Shown piece after piece: positions 23,505 to 31,500 of a DNA stretch of 36,646 nucleotides. This DNA is from Nostoc sp. KVJ20 (GTDB taxonomy: Bacteria > Cyanobacteriota > Cyanobacteriia > Cyanobacteriales > Nostocaceae): NCBI RefSeq assembly GCF_001712795.1, contig NZ_KV757573.1:1-36646 (forward strand). The letters are read 5' to 3'. Position 1 is the stretch's first letter, and each line of letters opens with the position of its first letter. The notes under the pieces are model-generated. The model ran no database searches, was not told where the DNA came from, and saw nothing but the letters and a program-made list of their open reading frames with translations. Both the position numbers and the translations under genes were made by a program.

Positions 23505-25703
23505 ATGAACTTTGATTTTTTACCGAAATTACCTTCTTCTAACTTAGACGATCGCGCCTTTGATGATTTGGTGCAAGAATGTATTATGCGTATTCCTCGC
23601 TACTGTCCCGAATGGACTGACCACAATCTCAGCGATCCAGGAATTACGCTAATTGAGTTATTTGCTTGGTTAACTGACCAAATGTTGCTCAGATTCAACC
23701 AAGTACCTAGAAAAAATTATGTTGCTTTTTTAGAATTACTGGGTATCCGTCTCCAGCCTCCCGCCCCAGCCCGCACGGAATTAACTTTTTATTTAAGCGC
23801 TGCACTACCTGAAGCTTACACGATTCCCGCAGGATTAGAAGCTTCAACTATCCGTACTGAGACTACAGAAGCTATTACTTTTAGTACAGATTCTCCTCTA
23901 ATTATCGGCAAACCCCGCATCCAACATTTCTTAACTGCCCAAACTACCGAAGATATTCCCCAATCTCTGCGCGAAAGAGTCACAACTTCATGGACTCGTC
24001 AATCTAACGGTTACTGGACAGGTAATGAACAACCGATTTTTGAAGAGGAACCCCAGCCTGGTAACTGCTTTTATTTAGCAATTAATTCTGATGATCCTTT
24101 AGACGCTAACGTTTTAGAAATTATTTTCCAGGGAGCTGCGGCTACTCCGGCTGGGATTAATCCCAATCAACCACCCCGCAAGTGGGAAGCCTGGGATGGG
24201 GAAAATTGGCAACCAGTTTTATTACAAGAGTCAGATGATAAAACTCGCGGGTTCAGTTTTTATGAAATGGCTCAACAGGGTGGAAACCCGTCTCAAGGTG
24301 CAGAGGTACGTTTGCATCTACCTCAAATTTGGCCTGTGGCTAATTTTACCTCTTATCGAGGTCGCTGGTTGCGCTGTAGCTTTGTTTCCACAGAAGCCAA
24401 TCAAACTGGTTACAATCGTCCACCAAGGATTATTGGTTTAGCGGTGCAGTCAATTGGCGGTACTGTTAGGGCTAGTCACAGTACACTGATTCAAGATGAG
24501 CGATTGGGAATTAGTGATGGTACACCCGGTCAAAGTTTCCAGTTACAAACAGCACCAATTTTAGAACGCCGAGAAAATGAATATATTTTAGTTACTCCTG
24601 CTGGTGGTTTGCCTCAAAAGTGGACTGAGGTGAGAGATTTTGCTGATTCTGGGCCGCATAATTTCCATTACACCATCGATTCGATCACTGGTACAATCCA
24701 ATTCGGGCCGCTGATTCGGGAACCTAGCCAACTTAAACAACAAACACAGGTAAGAACGCGGATTCAAGAACCATCGCTAGATAACACATCTGTACAAGTT
24801 CTGGAAAATAACCAGTCAGAACACCAATATGGGGCGATTCCTCCCCGTGGTTCAGAAATTAGAATGGTTACTTATCGTACAGGCGGTGGTAGAGAAGGCA
24901 ATGTTCAAACTGGGGCAATCCAGTTTTTGAAATCTGCATATCCATATATTGCTAGTGTGGTCAATCGTGTACCTGCAATCAATGGAGCGGATGCAGAGTC
25001 ACTAGAACAAGCTGTGATGAAGGCTCCCCGCATCCTCCGCACACGCGATCGCGCCGTCACTGCTGAAGATTTTGAAGTTTTAACTCAACAGGCGGGTGCT
25101 GGTGCGATCGCCCGCGTCCGGTGTTTGCCAGCAAATTCTCGTAGACAAGCTGGTATAGTTAGTTTACTTGTAGTTCCATTCGCAAATACAGATGCGATCG
25201 CTCAAGGCGATGGCATGACACCAGAAGAATTTGCCCTTAGTAATGCCCTGCAAGAGCAAATTTTGAGTTATTTAGATGAAAGACGCTTATTAGGGGTGCA
25301 AGTAGAGTTACAAGAGCCGAATTACGTCGGTGTTTCGGTACAAACAGAAGTTGCTTTAGAGCCAGCATACAATAATCCTTTTGCCAGCGAAGAAATTCGT
25401 CGGAATTTAAGGCGATCGCTATATAAATATTTAAATCCCTTAACTGGAGGAATCGACGGCAAAGGTTGGCCATTTGGGCGGCCAGTTTATACATCAGATA
25501 TTGTCGCATTACTGCAACAAACCCCAGGTGTGCGTCATTTAGGCCCCGTCTTGCTGTTTCCCATCCGCAAGCAAGGAGAAAATTGGCGACGACAACCATC
25601 ACCAGAACAATTGATCGATCCGGGATCAGAAGGTTTGATATGTTCTTGGGCTGATACAAATCTGCGTTCAAATCACGACATTCAAATAATTCGTAATTCG
25701 TAA
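23505..25703 (+). CDS. Baseplate J-like protein (Afp11/gp6 type)
   Basis: A 732-residue baseplate J family protein, the large wedge component of contractile systems. The N-terminal segment WTDHNLSDPGITLIELFAWL, followed by LRFNQVPRKNYVAFLELLGI, is highly characteristic. The family core with APRILRTRDRAVTAEDFEVL lies near residues 505-525. The central part (about 85-480) is a beta-rich insertion typical of eCIS versions. It begins 100 bases after gp25 across an AATTAAA-type repeat (23408-23442). No strong ribosome binding site was found. Length and domain order suggest an intact protein. It should contact the gp25-like and TIGR02242 proteins in the baseplate ring. Confidence 0.92.
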   Translation: MNFDFLPKLPSSNLDDRAFDDLVQECIMRIPRYCPEWTDHNLSDPGITLIELFAWLTDQMLLRFNQVPRKNYVAFLELLGIRLQPPAPARTELTFYLSAALPEAYTIPAGLEASTIRTETTEAITFSTDSPLIIGKPRIQHFLTAQTTEDIPQSLRERVTTSWTRQSNGYWTGNEQPIFEEEPQPGNCFYLAINSDDPLDANVLEIIFQGAAATPAGINPNQPPRKWEAWDGENWQPVLLQESDDKTRGFSFYEMAQQGGNPSQGAEVRLHLPQIWPVANFTSYRGRWLRCSFVSTEANQTGYNRPPRIIGLAVQSIGGTVRASHSTLIQDERLGISDGTPGQSFQLQTAPILERRENEYILVTPAGGLPQKWTEVRDFADSGPHNFHYTIDSITGTIQFGPLIREPSQLKQQTQVRTRIQEPSLDNTSVQVLENNQSEHQYGAIPPRGSEIRMVTYRTGGGREGNVQTGAIQFLKSAYPYIASVVNRVPAINGADAESLEQAVMKAPRILRTRDRAVTAEDFEVLTQQAGAGAIARVRCLPANSRRQAGIVSLLVVPFANTDAIAQGDGMTPEEFALSNALQEQILSYLDERRLLGVQVELQEPNYVGVSVQTEVALEPAYNNPFASEEIRRNLRRSLYKYLNPLTGGIDGKGWPFGRPVYTSDIVALLQQTPGVRHLGPVLLFPIRKQGENWRRQPSPEQLIDPGSEGLICSWADTNLRSNHDIQIIRNS

Positions 25704-25792
25704 TTTGTCATTGGTCATTTGTCATTTGTCATTCCCCATTCCCCATTCCCAATTCCCCAGTCCCCAGTCCCTAATCCCCAATCCCCAGTCCT
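25704..25792. repeat. Heptanucleotide repeats in the baseplate operon
   Basis: Tandem TCATTTG units are followed by CCCCATT, CCCCAGT and CCCTAAT-type heptamers, filling almost all of the 89 bases between the baseplate J and tail protein genes. It is an STRR-type tract with no terminator-like hairpin, so read-through between the flanking genes is possible. Confidence 0.7.
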
Positions 25793-26824
25793 ATGGTTCA
25801 AAGTCGCTCTAGTCCAGCTGTAAGCATTCAATTAACGCCAATGCAAATTCCCGAAGCTTTACCTGTGGCGGGTTTAGCATTTGCAAATGCAGAAAACATT
25901 GATGTCGCTGGACGTAGTTTGCTCTTGCATCCTGGACATCCCAGCGAGATGATTGTGCAAGTGCAAAACTTAGAACAACGTCCTTTACGGGTAAGATTAA
26001 GCGTTGAAGGAAACTTCCCATCCCAGTGGTGTCAGATTGGTACAGAAGGCAGTGAGATACCGCCTCGTGGACAGATGGATGCTGTTCTCTACTTCTCAAT
26101 TCCCGACACATTTTTTGAAGACCAAGAAGCAATTTCCCCTGGAAAAAAAGACAAACTAACACTCAATTTTCGCAGCCTAATTACTCTACACATAGATCCA
26201 GGCACAGACAACGAACAAATCGAGAGAAGCGAGTATTTCGATTTATACATCCGTCCCTACACTGCCTATATGGAATTCTTGCCAATTTTGTATCGGGAAG
26301 TGGACTTTATTGGTCGCTTCATGAAAATATTTGAGCAAGCTTTTCAACCAATAGTTAATAGTTACAACGTCATGTGGGCAAACCTCGATCCCTTGACAGC
26401 ACCGCAAGCACTACTACCTTTTATGGCTCATTGGGTTGCTTGGCAAGTAGATTCAGTTTGGGATCTCCAACAACAACGGCGTTTAATTCGCCGTGCTGTA
26501 GAACTTTATCGCTGGCGAGGAACTCGTAAAGGATTGCGTCTCTATTTACATCTTTATACTGGTTTACCGCTAGATGAACATTTACCTAATGAAGCTGATA
26601 AACATATTAGTATTACAGAACCTTTTGGCCCAAGTTTCATTATAGGAGATGCACAATTAGGAAATGCCGTTTTAGCAGGTGGGCAACCATATCATTTTAT
26701 AGTGCGTTTGCGTTCCAATATTTCTAGTGGCATCATCAATGAAGAACTTATCCAAAGAATTATAGAGCAAGAAAAACCCGCTTTTTGCACCTATGAATTA
26801 TCTATCGAAAATCCCTCTAATTAA
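25793..26824 (+). CDS. eCIS tail/baseplate protein, TIGR02242 family
   Basis: A 343-residue protein. Residues about 55-150 form an Ig-like beta domain (VQVQNLEQRPLRVRLSVEG, then IPPRGQMDAVLYFSIP). Residues about 158-340 match the TIGR02242 phage-tail-like family: FLPILYREVDFIGRFMKIFE, LLPFMAHWVAWQVDSVW, LIRRAVELYRWRGTRKGLRL and EKPAFCTYELSI. The family is a wedge component in Afp/PVC-type baseplates, comparable in place to tail protein I of Myoviridae. It starts straight after an STRR tract, without a visible ribosome binding site. Its position after baseplate J is standard for eCIS operons. Confidence 0.87.
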   Translation: MVQSRSSPAVSIQLTPMQIPEALPVAGLAFANAENIDVAGRSLLLHPGHPSEMIVQVQNLEQRPLRVRLSVEGNFPSQWCQIGTEGSEIPPRGQMDAVLYFSIPDTFFEDQEAISPGKKDKLTLNFRSLITLHIDPGTDNEQIERSEYFDLYIRPYTAYMEFLPILYREVDFIGRFMKIFEQAFQPIVNSYNVMWANLDPLTAPQALLPFMAHWVAWQVDSVWDLQQQRRLIRRAVELYRWRGTRKGLRLYLHLYTGLPLDEHLPNEADKHISITEPFGPSFIIGDAQLGNAVLAGGQPYHFIVRLRSNISSGIINEELIQRIIEQEKPAFCTYELSIENPSN

Positions 26825-26894
26825 ATAACTATTAATTTGTAATTAAGTACAATTAAACAGACTTTTAATCTAAAATCCAAAATCCAAAATTGCT

Positions 26895-28094
26895 ATGTCT
26901 CATCCTTTCCCACCTCCACCAATTAAATCTTTTGAACGCTTGCAAGCCGCAGACGGGTTACTAATCAATGCGGAACGCTGGCGCACAGCCCATGAATATC
27001 ACCGGAATCGGCAAAATGCTCAATATCAAAGTTTAAACCAACCGGGAATTGTCTGCGGTTTGGGCGTGCGAGATGTGACTGCTCCAAGCCAAGTAGAAGC
27101 TAGATATCGAGATGGACGTTGGGTGCAAATTCAACCTGGTATTGCAATTGATTTAGCAGGTAATCTAATTGTTGTACCGACTTCTTATGATTTTCCCATT
27201 GATATAGAAGTAGTAAGTTCTGAACCGCTCATGATCTACTTAGTAGTTAGCTATGTAGACCCCGATGAATTGCGACGCGGACAGCAAAGAGATATTGTTC
27301 AAGAAACTTATCGAATTGACCAAAGAAACTCTACACCAGCCAGTTCAGAAATAGAAATATGTCGGATACTTTTGCAACCAGGACATACTGAAATTACCCA
27401 ACCTGCGGATGCTTTCTTCCCTGGATATAACAATATTGATTTGCGTTATCGCCGTCAGGCACAAATGCGTCCCCAAGCACTTGTTTGTATGGCGCAGGCG
27501 ACTCATAGTGATCCCGAATGTGCGCGTAATTTTTTCAGCCTTTCGTACTTATTACAAGCAGTAGAACCCCTATATCCAAGTTTGCGAGGGGCTGATGAAC
27601 CAGGTCAGGTTTCTTTAGCAGAAAATATCCAAGACTTTGACATACTCTATCTAACAGGTGGACAAGCAATTTCTTTAAATAGTCTCGAATTTGAATCCCT
27701 CAGAAATTACTTAAATTTAGGTGGTGTGCTTTTAGTTGATGCACCAACAAATGCTAATCCTCTGATTGAGAGTACTCAAGCCTTAGCACAACAGTTTGAG
27801 AGTCCTTTAAGACCTTTAGAAGAATTGCAACGCAGTCATCCTTTAAGGACAAAACCTTTCTTATTTGCTGCCTTGCCAATGGTTAATCAACAGCAAATTA
27901 AACTGTTAATCGGTGGAGGAATTATTTTAGCAATTGGAGATTTAGCAACTGCTTGGGGACTGGATAGAGATTTGAGTTTACCCAGATTGACTATTCGTAC
28001 AGCTCAGGAATTAGGTATTAATATTCTTCACTATGCTTGGAAGCGACGACAGTTAATTGGTTTGCAACAAGAAGATAATTCAGGACAGTGGTGA
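26895..28094 (+). CDS. eCIS baseplate-like protein with DUF4159-like C-terminal domain
   Basis: A 399-residue protein. The N-terminal 180 residues have LLINAERWRTAHEYHRNRQN, then GIVCGLGV and WVQIQPGIAIDLAGNLIVVP, a pattern typical of eCIS proteins encoded after the baseplate genes. Residues about 190-395 resemble DUF4159, a domain with a class-I-glutamine-amidotransferase-like look: FDILYLTGGQAISLNSLEFE, LRNYLNLGGVLLVDAPTN, LRPLEELQRSHPLRTKPFLF and LGINILHYAWKRRQ. The function of DUF4159 is unknown and no catalytic triad is evident. It is the last gene of the operon; a palindromic repeat follows at 28150-28230. Confidence 0.75.
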   Translation: MSHPFPPPPIKSFERLQAADGLLINAERWRTAHEYHRNRQNAQYQSLNQPGIVCGLGVRDVTAPSQVEARYRDGRWVQIQPGIAIDLAGNLIVVPTSYDFPIDIEVVSSEPLMIYLVVSYVDPDELRRGQQRDIVQETYRIDQRNSTPASSEIEICRILLQPGHTEITQPADAFFPGYNNIDLRYRRQAQMRPQALVCMAQATHSDPECARNFFSLSYLLQAVEPLYPSLRGADEPGQVSLAENIQDFDILYLTGGQAISLNSLEFESLRNYLNLGGVLLVDAPTNANPLIESTQALAQQFESPLRPLEELQRSHPLRTKPFLFAALPMVNQQQIKLLIGGGIILAIGDLATAWGLDRDLSLPRLTIRTAQELGINILHYAWKRRQLIGLQQEDNSGQW

Positions 28095-28514
28095 AAGTGC
28101 TATTTTAGCCAACAACTACGACTCCATCACAGTGGTAAAACACAAATCGACTTACCCCCTTAATCCCCCCGATGCATTGGGGGAAAAAAGAAATCTAGTT
28201 CCCTCCCCAATGCATCGGGGAGGGTTAGAGTGGGGTAAAACTGACGCAAAAAACTAGGTGAGTAAACTATTTTATGACTTGTGCATACAGCCACCGGAGC
28301 ACTTTTGAAGTGGGGTTAAGGGAGATCGAAAAGTGCCTAAAGTCACAGCGAAACACTTTTCAAACAACCTCTGGGTGGAACATTGGGAACCAAGAGTGCT
28401 TTCAATATAGCAGTCCTAAATCATTCATGAAAAATTAGATCCCCGACTTCTTTGAGAAGTCGGGGATCTGGACAACGCAAATTTTCACAACTCATTTAGG
28501 ATTGCTATAGCAGA
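28095..28514. other. Intergenic region between convergent genes, repeat-rich
   Basis: No gene was seen. From 28150 to about 28230 there are C-rich/G-rich palindromes: CCCCCGATGCATTGGGGG, then CCCTCCCCAATGCATCGGGG. The end (28220-28254) is a reverse-strand copy of the dispersed repeat found at 10107-10142. The hairpin element at 28406-28509 is listed separately. The palindromes may serve as transcription barriers between the two convergent genes. Confidence 0.6.
28406..28509. mobile_element. MITE-like hairpin element
   Basis: The terminal inverted repeats are TATAGCAGTCCTAAAT (28406-28421) and ATTTAGGATTGCTATA (28494-28509), matching at 15 of 16 positions as reverse complements. The centre is a perfect 14-bp stem, AGATCCCCGACTTC (28437-28450) with GAAGTCGGGGATCT (28456-28469), over a five-base loop. 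There is no coding capacity. The last bases lie just before the end of the giant kinase gene, so it could also act as a bidirectional terminator-like structure, although no T-run follows. Confidence 0.65.
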
Positions 28515-31500
28515 TCATGAATTTGCAAAAGTATCAACATTTACCGCTTCATGTCGAGCTGGAATTAAGATCACAAATTCTGTACCGTGCTCTGTAGAGG
28601 AATTACATTCGATTGAGCCACCATGTTTTTCTACTATAATTTGTCGAGCGATCGCTAATCCTAATCCCGTTCCTTTACCAACACCTTTAGTGGTAAACAA
28701 GTGGTCAAATATTTTTTGTCTAACTGATTCATTCATGCCTTTCCCATTATCAGCAATCTTCACCTCAACTTGGTTTTCTTTTAAAGAAGTGCTAATTTTA
28801 ATTTGGTTTGGATTAACTGTTATCTCCTCAAAACTCCGACCTGTATTTGATTCATCCAATGCATCAATAGCATTTGCTAAAATGTTCATAAATACTTGAT
28901 TCAATTGTCCTGGAAAACATTCGATTTGGGGAAATTTACCATACTCCGTAACTACTTCAATTGCCGGACGATTATCATTGGCTTTGAGACGATGTTTTAA
29001 AATTAGAATTGTACTATCAATGCCTTCATGGATGTTAAATGGTACTTTGTAATCTCTATCGGCACGAGAGAAAGTACGTAAACTGGTGCTAATATTTTTG
29101 AGCCTGTCACAGGCTATCGTCATCGAATCAATCATCTTAGGCAAATCTTCTAAACTATATTCCAAATCGATTTCTTCTGCATGGGTAATAATTTCATCTC
29201 CAGGGCTAGGAAACCTTTGTTCATATAGTTTCAAGTGTTTGGTAACATCAATCAATGTTGGTTTAGCTTGTTGGAGACTGGCAGCAATAAAACCAAGAGG
29301 ATTATTCATTTCATGAGCTACACCAGCAACTAAATTACCCAATGCAGACATCTTTTCACTTTGCACAATTTGTAATTGAGCTTGTTGCAAATCTTGTAAA
29401 GCTTGCCCAGCTTGCTGATAGAGTCGAGCATTTTCTAAGGCTATTGCTGCTTGAGAAGATAGTAGGTTAATCACTTGTAAACGGTTACTAGTAAAGACTC
29501 CTTGATTCAGTTGATTTTCTAGGTAGAGAATCCCCACCAAATGACCTTGGTTAATAATGGGCGTACATAAAACACTTTGAGGTTGATGTAGGAGCATATA
29601 TTCCCCAATTACACCAGGAATACTTGTTTTACAATTGTCTATGATGACGGTTTCTTGGGTATTTTTAACGTAATTGATCAGTTTTCTAGGAATATCTTGG
29701 CAAGCATCTAGTAGTTGTGAATCAAGAATGGTTTTGACATCAGTCTGAGAATTTGACTGTTGATCGATAAAGGTAATTGCCCGCACTTGCCAAATATCTT
29801 CTTGAGGAAGAATTAATACAGACGTTTTCGCACCAGAATTTTCTAGGATAATGCGAGTGAGACTGCTGATTAGTACGTCTAATTCGATACAACTGGAGAT
29901 GGTTTGAGCGGCTTTGAGAATGCAGGTTAAATCTAGAGCATCAGAAATATTAGTACTGCTGGTAGCGTAAGTTGATGTACGGGAAATGCTGGCTATGCTT
30001 TCTAAGGGATTGAAGTTGAATTCTTGCTGTTGCAAAATGGATTTGAGTAATTTGGGATAGCGTTTTTCCAAGTCATCAGTTTTGGCTTTTGCTCCCCAAC
30101 GGGCATAACTGTAATATGCTTGTTGCAGATATCCTTCTGCGGCTTTTTCTTTACCCCACTCTAGGTAAAATTTGGCAGCAAGTTCATTCGCGATCGCAAC
30201 TTCCTGAACATATTCATTGGCGATCGCTTCTTGGATAGCAATTTCATAATAATCTGCGGCTTGTAAGCGATCGCCAGTTACACGAGCTTGTTCAGCTAAA
30301 ATTAAATTGTACTTGTGCTGATAATTGACTGGCGCATGATCTGCCCATTCTTGCATTTTTGCTTGGTTTTGGGCTACTTTCTGGAGATAAAGCTGTTTCT
30401 GCGCTTCATTTACCTGAGAACAAAGGGCTAACAAGCTCAGAGATTGATAGAAATTCCGCAAAGGAACAATTAATAAACCTGCTGCTCCCTGTTCATACTG
30501 CTCAAATTTTTGGGAATATTCCCAAGCAGATTCGTATTCACCAAAAAGATAAGCTAGTAGCGTTTTTGCCAGATAGACATAACAAATGCCATTGATATTG
30601 TTAGTTTCAATCAAATTTGGTAACATTTCTACTTCGTGAAAATGCTTACCAGTTAAACAGCAGGGATTGATCGCTTCTCCTTGTAAATTTAGAACCGTCT
30701 GCCGCCAAATATTTCCCCAAACCAGAGATACCTCTTGTTTAATCTGCTGCATTAGTTCGCAATATTTATCTGCCTCCGACACAGCATTTTCTAGGTTTTC
30801 TCCACTCCAAAAGAGAAATTGACAATAGCAATTGGCACAATAGCCGACATATTCTAAATTTCCGGTTTCTAATCCACTTTGCAATCCATCTAAAAATAAA
30901 CTTAATGTGGATTTAATTGAATCTTTCCAGTGTTTAATAAACAGGCTGAATGTGAGATAAACTCTGCTTTTAAGCTCTTTGGTTTGAAATTTATCTAAAA
31001 GTTGTACTGCCAGTTTTCCAAAGTTATACCCATCTTCAATTGCACCAATGCTGCACAAAAATAATCCATAGAGACTGTAAGCAACAGCTGCCTGTGGTGA
31101 GTTACCATACTGGATGCAAATTCGGATCATTGTAAAAATCTTGAGCGGCAACAACATCGGTTTGGCTATATAAACCGGGGCAAACAAACCTGATAAAATG
31201 CGGAGTGCAACTAATTTTTGGGGATCGGTTATTTCTGGCAAATCTGCCAATGCTGCAATTGATTGATGAACCAACATTTGTTGCAACTTGTGATGTTCAT
31301 CAAAAATCATTTGAGAATTACCTTCTTCAGGTAACGTCAAATCTAGTAATTGGAGTGCTTCTCTACCTGTAGCTATTGCTTCAACGAATTTATTTTGCGC
31401 TGTATAAGATTGGATTTGAATCTCATAGGTACGAACTTTTTCTAACGGAGATTTAGCGTTTTTGAGGATAATCTCTACTAATGATTTTGATGACTCAAAG

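Noticed and set aside
13257..28094. Cluster considered as a prophage
   Set aside because: No terminase, portal, capsid, integrase or lysis genes are present; the DUF4157 gene and gene order fit an eCIS.
28437..28469. Hairpin considered as a simple intrinsic terminator
   Set aside because: There is no T-run on either side, and the stem sits inside longer inverted ends, which fits a MITE-like element better.
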